Shown piece by piece: positions 27,794 to 35,745 of a stretch of 51,372 bases of DNA (position 1 is the first letter of the stretch; every line of letters starts with the position of its first letter). The stretch covers positions 1-51,372 of the forward strand of contig CAIQWJ010000108.1 in NCBI GenBank assembly GCA_903875575.1. Direction: 5' to 3'. The DNA comes from an uncultured Acidobacteriia bacterium (GTDB lineage: Bacteria > Acidobacteriota > Terriglobia > Bryobacterales > Bryobacteraceae). Made by a program: the position numbers and the translations under genes. The notes beneath the pieces are model-generated. The model was not told the origin of the DNA. It was given only the letters and a program-made list of their open reading frames with translations, and did no database searches.

Positions 27794-28135
27794 ATGGAGA
27801 TTCCGTCCGCCTCCTGCACGATGACCTCTAACGAACGCCGCCGCCGAATGCTTGAGGAAGCCTGGATTGGAGACGCGGTCCTGTGTCTTTACTGCCGCAG
27901 CCGCATCCTGAACAATGACGGGGTTCTGGACGGTGACAAATTCACACGAATGACATCGAATCAGTTCCTGACCGCGTTCGGCGACCCGTCGGAAGTGGAG
28001 GCTGAAATCGGCCGCGTCTATGCGGACAAGGGCCTTCAGGCCGCCTTCGCGTGGATCGAAGCGAAACTCATGCCAAAGTTCGATAAGCGCGAGGCGAAAC
28101 GCAATCCGGCCCGCCTTCCGATCGGTGCCCGGTAG
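27794..28135 (+). CDS. Single-domain RNase III-like protein
   Basis: A 113-residue protein (start 27794; ATG 27821 also possible) that reads as one RNase III fold without a dsRNA-binding domain. MLEEAWIGDAVLCLYCRSRIL matches the RNase III signature with metal-binding Asp27 in IGDAV. RMTSNQFLTAFG matches the VSNxxL stretch. EAEIGRVYADKGLQAAF matches the EAxIGxxYLDGG segment with Glu69. Bacillus Mini-III has the same minimal layout (it cuts 23S rRNA precursors), but is a different length and neighbourhood. The position three before Glu69, Asp in E. coli RNase III, is Ser here. Activity is likely but not certain. No operon partner. Confidence 0.72.
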   Translation: MEIPSASCTMTSNERRRRMLEEAWIGDAVLCLYCRSRILNNDGVLDGDKFTRMTSNQFLTAFGDPSEVEAEIGRVYADKGLQAAFAWIEAKLMPKFDKREAKRNPARLPIGAR

Positions 28136-28298
28136 AACATTTCGGCATCCCGCATCAGCATAGTTCCCGCCAAATTGTAAATAAAGTTGGTTGGTTACGC
28201 CCTGATTTGTAAATGCTTGCAATAGCCGGTGCATTCAATCCCGCCGCCGAATATACTCATCGTAGGTTATTCGCAGCACAGAACGGGGATACGCACTA

Positions 28299-30491
28299 AT
28301 GAAGCGATTACAGATATTCGGACTGATATTCGTCCTGACGTTCGGCACCCTGCCCGCGCAACCGCAGGCACCGGTCATCTTTACTACAAACACCACGCTG
28401 GTCATCATTGACGTCGGCGTCAAAGACAAATCCGGCAAGGTCGTCGAGACTCTGACCAAAGGCGATTTCGCGGTCACCGAAGATGGCAAAGCGCAACAGA
28501 TCGCTGTCTTCGATTTCCAGAAGCTGGATCTCGACTCGCCACCACCTCTGGCCCCCGCGCCGAAGCCCGCCGAAACGAAGCCAGCCACGTCTGCCGCATC
28601 CTCCGGTACCCCAACCCCGGCGGCGAACCCATCCGGCGTGGTCGTCAAACCAGGCAAGCCGCAGCCCATCATCCGGTATCAGGATCGCCGCCTCGTCGCC
28701 ATGCTCTTCGACTTCAGCACTATGGCGGTGCCTGAGCAGATTCGGGTGCAGAAGTCCGCTATCGATTTCATCCGCAAGGATCTGAAGCCCGCCGATCTGG
28801 TTTGCGTCATGATCGCCACCACGGGTCCGCTGACCATCTCGCAGGATTTTACCGACGACAAGGATCTTCTGGAGACCGCCGTGAAGAGCTTTCACATCGG
28901 TGAAGGCTCCGACATGGTGGACAACCTCGGCGCGGGCGACACGTCGGACGACAACACGTTCAGCCCGGACCAGACCGAGTTCGATATTTTCAACGTGGAC
29001 AAGAAACTATCCACCATTGAGAACGCGGCCAAGATGCTCGCCGGGTTTCCGGAAAAGAAAGCTCTGATGTATTTTTCGAGCGGCATCACGCAGTCGGGAA
29101 CGGATAATCAGGCCGAACTGCTCAAGCTGATCAATTCCGCGAAGAAAGCCAACGTGGCGATTTATCCCGTCGATGCCCGCGGCATGACGGCTTCGGCCCC
29201 GGGCGGGGACGCCAGCAAAGCCTCCGGCAGAGGCTCCAGCCTGTTCTCGGCGGCAGGCGGCGGGCGCGGCGGTGGTGGGCGTGGCGGTGCCGCGAATGAC
29301 ACTGCGCAGGAAACGCTGTCCACACTGGCGGCGGATACCGGCGGTAAGCTCTTCGCCGAAGACAATAACCTCCTCCTCGGTATGGAGCAGGCGCGTGACG
29401 ATATCGGCAGCTACTACATTATTGGCTATTACAGCACCAACACGAAAACAGACGGCAAATACCGGAGTGTCAGCGTCAAGGTGACGCGTCCGGATATGGC
29501 TTCCGCGAAGCTCGACTACAAGCACGGCTACTTTGCCGATAAGGAATTCGGCAAGTTCACGCAGGCCGATAAGGATGAGCAACTCCAACAGGCGCTGACA
29601 CTGGGAGATCCCATCACCGATCTGAATCTCGCGGCGGAAGTGAACTACTTCCGTCTGGCACGTGACCGATATTTCGTGCCGCTCAGCGTCAAGATCCCGG
29701 GTTCGGAGATCGCGCTGGCGAAAAGCAAAGGCAACGCGAAGACCGATCTGGACTTTATCGGCCAGGTGCTGGATACGAAAGGCCAGATCCGCGGCCAGGT
29801 GGCTGACACTATCCGAATCCAGCTCGCCCAGCAGTCGCTCGCGGAACTCAGCAGCCGCTCTATCGCTTACGATACGGGCTTCGCGGTGCCGCCCGGTTCC
29901 TACAAAATCAAGTTCCTCACCCGCGAAAACGAAACCGGCAAGATGGGAACGTACGAGACATCTTTTGTGATCCCGGACCTGTATCCGGAACAGGCGACGC
30001 TGAAGACTAGTTCAGTCGTTCTGAGCAGCCAGCGTCAGCCCCTGAAAGCCGCTGTCGGCAAGGCGGACCCACGCAGCAAAAATAACGATTCGAATCCGCT
30101 CATGGCCGATGGACAGCAACTGGTGCCCAGCATCACCCGGGTGTTCCGTAAAGATCAAAGCCTCTATCTGTACATGGAAGTCTACGATCCCGCGCTCGGC
30201 GCGAACCAGAGGCCCAGCGTCGCGGCCACTCTAACCTTCTATCGCGGAAGCAACAAGATGTCGGAAACCGAAACGGTGCGGCTGGATTCCTTCATTCCGT
30301 CCCGCGGACAAACACTGCCTGTGCAGTTCCAGGTCCCTTTGGCGAAGCTGCCAACCGGAATCTACACTTGCCAGATCAATCTGGTCGACGAGAACGGACA
30401 GAAGTTCGCCTTCCAGCGGGCGGAAATCAAAATCCTGCCGGCCGCAACACAACCGCCACCGTCGGCTCCGGCACCGCCACCCGGCTTCTAA
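28299..30491 (+). CDS. VWFA-related (TIGR03436-type) exported protein
   Basis: A 730-residue protein with a signal peptide (about 1-20, LPAQ). TNTTLVIIDVGVKDKSGKVVETLTKGDFAVTEDGK is the N-terminal module of the acidobacterial VWFA-related family, followed by a Pro/Ala linker, the VWFA core (LVAMLFDFSTMAVPEQIRV with DFSTM in place of the DxSxS site) and ARDDIGSYYIIGYYSTNTKTDGKYRSVSVKV. A Gly-rich insert (about residues 308-330, GGGRGGGGRGG) interrupts it. The C-terminal half is beta-sandwich-like. The ATG is preceded by GGGGA. It is likely periplasmic or on the surface; its exact role is unknown. The last codons form the first copy of a 13-bp tandem repeat. Confidence 0.87.
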   Translation: MKRLQIFGLIFVLTFGTLPAQPQAPVIFTTNTTLVIIDVGVKDKSGKVVETLTKGDFAVTEDGKAQQIAVFDFQKLDLDSPPPLAPAPKPAETKPATSAASSGTPTPAANPSGVVVKPGKPQPIIRYQDRRLVAMLFDFSTMAVPEQIRVQKSAIDFIRKDLKPADLVCVMIATTGPLTISQDFTDDKDLLETAVKSFHIGEGSDMVDNLGAGDTSDDNTFSPDQTEFDIFNVDKKLSTIENAAKMLAGFPEKKALMYFSSGITQSGTDNQAELLKLINSAKKANVAIYPVDARGMTASAPGGDASKASGRGSSLFSAAGGGRGGGGRGGAANDTAQETLSTLAADTGGKLFAEDNNLLLGMEQARDDIGSYYIIGYYSTNTKTDGKYRSVSVKVTRPDMASAKLDYKHGYFADKEFGKFTQADKDEQLQQALTLGDPITDLNLAAEVNYFRLARDRYFVPLSVKIPGSEIALAKSKGNAKTDLDFIGQVLDTKGQIRGQVADTIRIQLAQQSLAELSSRSIAYDTGFAVPPGSYKIKFLTRENETGKMGTYETSFVIPDLYPEQATLKTSSVVLSSQRQPLKAAVGKADPRSKNNDSNPLMADGQQLVPSITRVFRKDQSLYLYMEVYDPALGANQRPSVAATLTFYRGSNKMSETETVRLDSFIPSRGQTLPVQFQVPLAKLPTGIYTCQINLVDENGQKFAFQRAEIKILPAATQPPPSAPAPPPGF

Positions 30492-30543
30492 CCCCGGCTT
30501 TTAACCCCGGCTTTTAACCCCGGCTTCTAACCCCGGCTTATAA
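30479..30543 (+). repeat. 13-bp tandem repeat, five copies
   Basis: Five direct copies of a 13-bp unit, consensus CCCCGGCTTNTAA, at 30479-30491, 30492-30504, 30505-30517, 30518-30530 and 30531-30543. Copy 1 is ACCCGGCTTCTAA and forms the C-terminal codons and stop (30489-30491) of the VWFA gene. The copies differ only at the first base of copy 1 and at the tenth base of the unit (C, T, T, C and A in copies 1 to 5). The array looks like slippage of the gene end. Confidence 0.9.
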
Positions 30544-30548
30544 CGAAG

Positions 30549-30578
30549 AGAGGCGGCGGCTCTAAAGCCGCCGCCTCT
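30549..30578. terminator. Strong GC-rich hairpin after the VWFA gene
   Basis: AGAGGCGGCGGCT (30549-30561) pairs perfectly with AGCCGCCGCCTCT (30566-30578) around the loop CTAA, a 13-bp stem. No T-tract follows (GCCGCG), so it may be a Rho-assisted end or an RNA-protecting hairpin rather than a classic intrinsic terminator. Confidence 0.6.
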
Positions 30579-30605
30579 GCCGCGTCATCGCCCATTTCAC
30601 TCCCA

Positions 30606-30634
30606 TTGCCTGAGACGAATTCCTGCCATATACT
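30606..30634 (+). promoter_or_regulatory. Candidate sigma70 promoter of the GH127 operon
   Basis: TTGCCT (30606-30611) and TATACT (30629-30634) are separated by exactly 17 bp. The predicted start of transcription near 30641 falls next to the ATGs of the GH127 gene, so the message would have almost no leader if ATG 30646 is used. Confidence 0.6.
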
Positions 30635-30636
30635 TG

Positions 30637-32493
30637 ATGGCGACCATGGATATTCAATCGCTTCCCCAGGCCTTGCCCAACCTGCACCTTTCCCGCCGAG
30701 ACATGCTGCGCGCCGCTGGCTTCGGACTCGGCGCGATGGGTCTGGGCGAAATGTTCGCCGCGCCACAGACTGCGGCCGTCTCAGACAAGATCGCTGACAG
30801 GTTTGTTCCCGCTCCATATGCAGGCCAGCGCATCGAAGGCCTTCTCGGGGATCGCATGCGTGTCAACCTGGAAGGGCGCTTGCTCCATCTGGACGAAGTC
30901 CGCGTGCTGAAAGGGTTCCAGCAACGCCCCGGCGAACAGGACTGGATTGGCGAACATGCCGGCAAGTTCCTCCATGCGGCCGCCAATACCTGGCTCTACT
31001 CCGGCGATGAACGGCTCAAAGCCCTCATGGACCTCGTGGCGACTTCCCTCATCGCGGCGCAACTTCCGGACGGCTATCTGGGAACCTACCCTGACGAGAA
31101 GCGCTGGACGAGCTGGGATGTGTGGGTCCACAAGTACGATCTGCTCGGGCTCGTCAGCTATCACCAGGCCACCGGAAATGCGCCGGCGCTCGACGCTTCC
31201 CGCAAGATCGGCGACCTGTTATGCCGCACCTTCGGAACCGGTCCGGGCCAGCGGGACATCATCGCCGCGGGAACGCACGTGGGCATGGCAGCCACCAGTG
31301 TTCTGGAGGCGATGGTGAACCTTTACCGATTTGCCGGCGACCACAAATATCTGGATTTCTGCGAGTATCTGGTCCGGTCCTGGAGCCAGCCCAACGGACC
31401 GAAGATCATCGAGTCTCTGAGCGCCACAAAGAGCGTCTTCCGTACCGCGAATGCCAAGGCCTACGAGATGATGTCGAACCTGGTCGGGCTGGCGGAACTC
31501 TATCGCGCAACCGGCAATCCCGTGTATCTGCAAACGGTGCAGACGGCGTGGCAGGACATTGCCACCCATCACCTGTATCTTTCGGGCACCGCGAGTTCCG
31601 CCGAACATTTCACCGACGACGGGGTGCTGCCCGCCGAAGAATCCTCCAGCGTGGGAGAAGGCTGCGCGACGGTGACATGGCTGCAACTCACCTGGCAATT
31701 ACTGCGGCTCACCGGTGAGCCGCAATACGCCGAACAACTGGAGCACACCGTCTACAACGCGCTGCTGGGCGCGCAGGATCCGCGCAACGGAGACATCTGC
31801 TACTTCACGCCGCTCAACGGGAAGAAGTCGCCGACGCCAGGCATTAACTGCTGCGTCTCCAGCGAACCGCGCGGCATCTCCATGATTCCGCAACTTGCCT
31901 GGGGGCAGCGGGAGAATGGCGTCGCGATCGTGTTGTACGCGCCAGGCCACGTGAGTGTGGACACGCGCAACGGGACAATCGGCATCGAGTCCAGAACCAA
32001 TTACCCCGCCGATGGCAACGTGGTTCTGACTGTCCATCCGTCAAAGCCCGCCCGGTTCCCGCTTTCTCTGCGTGTTCCCGCCTGGACAGCGAAGTACAGT
32101 GCCACCGTCGGCGGCCAACAATACAAGGGCATTCCTGGCCAGTTCCTGACCATCGACCGCGAGTGGAAGGCCGGCGATGAAGTCCATATCGATGTCGACC
32201 TGACCCCGCGTGTGGTTGCTGGCGGTTCCAGCTATCCGTGGGGTGTGGCGATCGAGCGTGGTCCGCAGTTGCTGGCTCTCGAACAAAGTGTCAATCCGGC
32301 CGTAAAGGATCTCCAGGCGTCTGGCCCCCGCACTGCGGAAGTCAAACTCGCGGATGCCGATCCGAAGCAATTGAAATGGCGTGGAAGCCAGGCCTATAAG
32401 TTGGACGGCGTCGAGGCGGGTAAGCCGCGCGAACTGGTGCTCGTGCCATTCGCCGATGCGATCACCTATCGGGTCTGGATGCTGAAAGCGTAA
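30637..32493 (+). CDS. GH127-family glycosidase (beta-L-arabinofuranosidase type), Tat-exported
   Basis: A protein of about 615 residues (ATGs at 30637 and 30646). A Tat-type signal (LSRRDMLRAAGFGLGAMGLGE) precedes an (alpha/alpha)6 barrel of the GH127/DUF1680 family: PAPYAGQRIEGLLGDRMRVNLEGRLLHLDEVRVLKGF, PDGYLGTYP, and HVGMAATSVLEAMVNLY. The catalytic zinc ligands known from Bifidobacterium HypBA1 are visible: Glu and Cys in EGC (about 341-343 from 30637) and the adjacent Cys pair in NCCVSS (about 405-406). Such enzymes release beta-L-arabinofuranose from plant glycans; specificity here is inference. A ribokinase gene starts 24 bp downstream, then a sugar transporter. Confidence 0.88.
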   Translation: MATMDIQSLPQALPNLHLSRRDMLRAAGFGLGAMGLGEMFAAPQTAAVSDKIADRFVPAPYAGQRIEGLLGDRMRVNLEGRLLHLDEVRVLKGFQQRPGEQDWIGEHAGKFLHAAANTWLYSGDERLKALMDLVATSLIAAQLPDGYLGTYPDEKRWTSWDVWVHKYDLLGLVSYHQATGNAPALDASRKIGDLLCRTFGTGPGQRDIIAAGTHVGMAATSVLEAMVNLYRFAGDHKYLDFCEYLVRSWSQPNGPKIIESLSATKSVFRTANAKAYEMMSNLVGLAELYRATGNPVYLQTVQTAWQDIATHHLYLSGTASSAEHFTDDGVLPAEESSSVGEGCATVTWLQLTWQLLRLTGEPQYAEQLEHTVYNALLGAQDPRNGDICYFTPLNGKKSPTPGINCCVSSEPRGISMIPQLAWGQRENGVAIVLYAPGHVSVDTRNGTIGIESRTNYPADGNVVLTVHPSKPARFPLSLRVPAWTAKYSATVGGQQYKGIPGQFLTIDREWKAGDEVHIDVDLTPRVVAGGSSYPWGVAIERGPQLLALEQSVNPAVKDLQASGPRTAEVKLADADPKQLKWRGSQAYKLDGVEAGKPRELVLVPFADAITYRVWMLKA

Positions 32494-32517
32494 GTGCGCT
32501 GACGCCTGCGGCCCATC

Positions 32518-33450
32518 ATGAACACTCGAAGGATCTTCGTCCTCGGTAGTGCCAACATGGATTTGGTGTTCCGTCTGGATCGCCTGCCCCGTGAAGGAGA
32601 GACACTGTCAGGCGGCGATCTCGCCCTGTTCTCCGGCGGCAAAGGTGCCAACCAGGCCTACGCAGCCGCCAAACTCGGCGGGAATGTTGTGATGATCGCG
32701 GCCGTCGGTGCGGACGCTTTCGGACAAACCCTGCTGTCCGGCCTCTCAGGCGTCGGCGTCGATACCAGCCGGATCAGGACCTCCGCGCGGCCTACCGGCT
32801 GTGCCTGCATCTACGTCCTGCCAGATGGCGAGAACTCCATCGTGATCTCACCTGGCGCAAATGCCAATCTCGATCCGGAAACCGCGCTGTCGCAATTGCA
32901 CGATATCAGGGAATGCGACTTCCTGCTCTCGCAACTGGAAACGCCGCTCGAAACCGTGCAGGCCGCCTTCGCGCACGCCGTACAGCGCGGTGCGACGACC
33001 ATTCTTGACCCGGCACCAGCCCGCGCCCTGCCGTCCGCTCTGCTCAGTGCCGTGAGTCTCCTCACTCCCAACCAAACCGAAGCAGCCGCACTGCTCGGCG
33101 ACTCGCGCCTCTCGATCGGGACCTTCGCCGACGCGGAACACGCAGCCCCCCAACTGCTCTCGCTGGGCACGGGGGCCGTGATGTTGAAGCTCGGAGCCGC
33201 CGGCTGCCTTTATTCCGCGGCGGGCGTTGCCGGTTGCGAGCGCGTCGCCGCATTCTCCGTAAACGCGGTGGATACTACCGCGGCGGGTGATGTCTTTAAC
33301 GCGGCGCTGGCAGTTGCTCTTTCGGAAGGGGGCTCCATGGCGCTCGCGATGCGCTTCGCCAACGCCGCCGCCGCGGTTTCCGTCACGCGCCCAGGTGCGC
33401 AGAACTCGGCTCCGGATCGGTCCGATGTACAAAGTATGCTCGCAGGCTGA
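32518..33450 (+). CDS. rbsK: Ribokinase-like PfkB carbohydrate kinase
   Basis: A 310-residue cytoplasmic sugar kinase. The first PfkB signature GGKGANQAYAAAKLGG is near residue 40, the sugar site FVLGSANMDLVFRLDRLP at the start, and the ATP/anion-hole site AVDTTAAGDVFNAALAVAL near 255-275 with the catalytic Asp in TAAGD. LTPNQTEAAALLG is the usual mid-protein landmark. The family phosphorylates ribose; related kinases use other pentoses. Being between an arabinofuranosidase and a GRP-type transporter hints at a pentose, possibly not ribose. It starts 24 bp after GH127 and ends 18 bp before the transporter. Confidence 0.87.
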   Translation: MNTRRIFVLGSANMDLVFRLDRLPREGETLSGGDLALFSGGKGANQAYAAAKLGGNVVMIAAVGADAFGQTLLSGLSGVGVDTSRIRTSARPTGCACIYVLPDGENSIVISPGANANLDPETALSQLHDIRECDFLLSQLETPLETVQAAFAHAVQRGATTILDPAPARALPSALLSAVSLLTPNQTEAAALLGDSRLSIGTFADAEHAAPQLLSLGTGAVMLKLGAAGCLYSAAGVAGCERVAAFSVNAVDTTAAGDVFNAALAVALSEGGSMALAMRFANAAAAVSVTRPGAQNSAPDRSDVQSMLAG

Positions 33451-33468
33451 CACACAGGAAAACAGAAT

Positions 33469-34464
33469 ATGTTCATCGTCGACAGTACCGGACTCGCCAT
33501 CTTCTTCTGCGTCCTCACCATGCTCGGCTGGGGCTCCTGGGCGAATACGCAAAAACTGGCGGGAAAAGACAACTGGCCGTTTCCTCTTTATTACTGGGAC
33601 TACGCGTTCGGTGTCTTCGCTCTGAGCATTCTCATGATGGTCACGTTCGGGATGACAGGAACTTCGGGCATGAGTTCGTTTGTCAACCTCTCGCAGGCCT
33701 CCAGTGGTCCGCTGGTGCGGGCCTTCCTGAGCGGCTTGGTCTTCAACGTCTCAAATATCCTGCTGGTTGTTGCCATTGATGCCGCGGGAATGTCCGTGGC
33801 CTTTCCCGTCGGCGTCGGCCTCGCACTCGTCATCGGCACGGTTACCAGTTACGTGCAATCCCCCAGGGGCAGCGGCGGTCTGCTTTTTGCTGGTGTGGGC
33901 CTGGTGGTTTGCGCCATGCTCCTCTCCGCCGTCGCCTATTCCCGGCTTCCGCAAAAGGGCAACCGCAGTTGGTTTCGGGGCGTGATCTTCGCCGTCATCG
34001 CGGGTTGCCTGATGGGCTTCTTCTATCCCGTGCTGTCCGGTTCCATCTCGCCCGGTTTCGGCACGGGCAGGATCCTTACCGGATATCTGACGCCCTACAC
34101 CGCTCTGCCGTTGTTCGGAGCCGGTCTTCTCATCAGCAACCTCGCGGTCAACACGATCTTCATGCGGACCGGCGGACTGACGTATGCCGATTACTTTCGC
34201 GGCACCCCAAAACTGCACAGCCTGGGTTTTCTTGGCGGCGTCATCTGGATGTTGGCACTGAGCCTGAACATCATCGCTTCAGGCCTCGCAGGGCCCGCTG
34301 TTTCGTATGCGCTTGGCCAGGGCGCGACGCTTGTAGCCGCCGTCTGGGGCGTCTTCATCTGGCAGGAATTCAAAGATGCTCCCCGTGGCACCGGTAAGTT
34401 TGTCGCCGCCATGTTCATCGCCTACACCCTGGGCCTGTCTCTGATCGGAATGGCCGCGCTGTAG
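33469..34464 (+). CDS. GRP-family sugar transporter
   Basis: A 331-residue integral membrane protein with ten predicted hydrophobic helices. The GWGSWANTQKLAGKDNWPFPLYYWDYAFG segment after the first helix and the paired small-residue-rich helices are typical of the glucose/ribose porter (GRP) branch of the drug/metabolite transporter superfamily. AGMSVAFPVGVGLALVIGT and SYALGQGATLVAAVWGVFIWQEFK are the duplicated-core landmarks. It would take up the sugar released by the upstream glycosidase for the kinase to phosphorylate; this chain is inferred from gene order. The ribosome binding site is AGGA, and it is the last gene of the operon before a convergent esterase. Confidence 0.83.
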   Translation: MFIVDSTGLAIFFCVLTMLGWGSWANTQKLAGKDNWPFPLYYWDYAFGVFALSILMMVTFGMTGTSGMSSFVNLSQASSGPLVRAFLSGLVFNVSNILLVVAIDAAGMSVAFPVGVGLALVIGTVTSYVQSPRGSGGLLFAGVGLVVCAMLLSAVAYSRLPQKGNRSWFRGVIFAVIAGCLMGFFYPVLSGSISPGFGTGRILTGYLTPYTALPLFGAGLLISNLAVNTIFMRTGGLTYADYFRGTPKLHSLGFLGGVIWMLALSLNIIASGLAGPAVSYALGQGATLVAAVWGVFIWQEFKDAPRGTGKFVAAMFIAYTLGLSLIGMAAL

Positions 34465-34476
34465 GTTCGCGATCCT

Positions 34477-35718
34477 TTACCAGGCGTCGCGATTCGCAAT
34501 CGCCACCCGGAAGAACGGCTTCTCTTTCTCCGCCGGCTCAATCGTAAAATCCTGCGATGTCTTCTTCGGATCGTAATCCCGCCACAGCCACGTGAGCGAT
34601 TCCGGCAGATCCAGGCCCGCCTCCGCGCCCCCGTGCGCCGCCGTTCCGAACCGGAAGTGGAAATCGTATTCGCGCAGCTTCAGCGAGTTCGCCATTTCGA
34701 TATTCTGCATCGGCCACGAACCGTGCTCATTCTCCAGATCGTCCGCCCCATCGCTCATCCACATCCGGATATTCCTCTTCGGATCCTTGCGCACCATGAA
34801 CGGGTAAACGTTGCCGCCGTCATTGTTCTCCTTCGACCGCCACTGGATCGAAGTAAAGCTCCCCACCGCCGAATGCACCCGCGCGAACTTGTCCGGCATG
34901 AACCACGCCGCGTTAAACGCTGCGATTCCCCCCGATGACTCCCCCGCAATTGCCCGGCTGTAACCGTCCTGCCGGAGCTTGTAGGTCTTCTCCACTTCCG
35001 GCAGCACTTCTTCCATCAGGAAGCGCGGATAGCGGTCGCTCACCGTGTCGTACTCCACCGAGCGGAGCGCACGCCCCTCGGGCGAAGTGCCCGGTGCGAT
35101 CATCACGTGCACCAGCGGCGGCACCAATCCCTGGTGTACCAGGTTTTCCGTCACGGTGATCAGCCGGATTCCGCCGAGCTCGTTCGTCAGGCCCTGCCCG
35201 TCCTGCCACACCATAAGCGGCGCAGGCACGTTCGGATCCACTCCAGGCGACGCGTATGTCCAGTAGTCGTATTTCATCCCATCGTAAATTTTGCTCGTGA
35301 GCGTATGCTTCTCACTGAGCTTTCCCTTCGGTATGCCAGGCTGAGGATAAGAGTCGGGGTTATACCCGATGGCGTCTCCGCGCGCTCCCAGCGCTTTGCC
35401 GGCCGTATAGAACTGATACTGATGCAGCACGCCCGTGCGCATTTTGCTCAGCAGCATCCAGTGGTTCGCGTCCACCTGGGCCAGTTGCTTCTGGGGCTGT
35501 AAGTCGACCGAGATGGAAACCTGCGTCGCCGATGTCGCAAGGAACAGATAATCCTGGCCCCAGATGATGACCTGGGTGGCAGTGGTCAACCCGGTGACGC
35601 GCCGCTTCATCTCCGCGCTATCGGGTCCCTTCCGTGCGGCCTCGATGCTCTCGGCGGGCGTCATCGTCTGGGCAAAAAGAGGAAGCGAAAGCAATAAGAA
35701 GGTGGACAGGGTCTTCAT
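34477..35718 (-). CDS. Exported enterochelin-esterase-like alpha/beta hydrolase
   Basis: A 413-residue protein. ATG 35718 gives a signal peptide (MKTLSTFLLLSLPLFAQ); a TTG 9 bp upstream is a weaker start. An N-terminal beta-sandwich (about 40-120, SVDLQPQKQLAQVDANHWMLLSKM) of the type preceding Fes/IroD esterase domains is followed by the hydrolase: APLMVWQDGQGLTNE, the nucleophile elbow AGESSGGIAAFNAAW and a late His in GTAAHGGAEAG. The Asp of the triad is probably in the DGADDLENEHGS block. Substrates in this fold include siderophore esters and plant acyl esters; carbohydrate-ester cleavage fits the neighbourhood, but is inference. It is convergent with the sugar transporter gene. Confidence 0.84.
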   Translation of the reverse strand: MKTLSTFLLLSLPLFAQTMTPAESIEAARKGPDSAEMKRRVTGLTTATQVIIWGQDYLFLATSATQVSISVDLQPQKQLAQVDANHWMLLSKMRTGVLHQYQFYTAGKALGARGDAIGYNPDSYPQPGIPKGKLSEKHTLTSKIYDGMKYDYWTYASPGVDPNVPAPLMVWQDGQGLTNELGGIRLITVTENLVHQGLVPPLVHVMIAPGTSPEGRALRSVEYDTVSDRYPRFLMEEVLPEVEKTYKLRQDGYSRAIAGESSGGIAAFNAAWFMPDKFARVHSAVGSFTSIQWRSKENNDGGNVYPFMVRKDPKRNIRMWMSDGADDLENEHGSWPMQNIEMANSLKLREYDFHFRFGTAAHGGAEAGLDLPESLTWLWRDYDPKKTSQDFTIEPAEKEKPFFRVAIANRDAW

Positions 35719-35745
35719 AGTGGGCAAGTATATACCGTTGCCAGC

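Noticed and set aside
28252-28257. TATACT before the VWFA gene as a promoter
   Set aside because: No acceptable -35 lies 16-18 bp upstream, so the -10 match alone is not enough.
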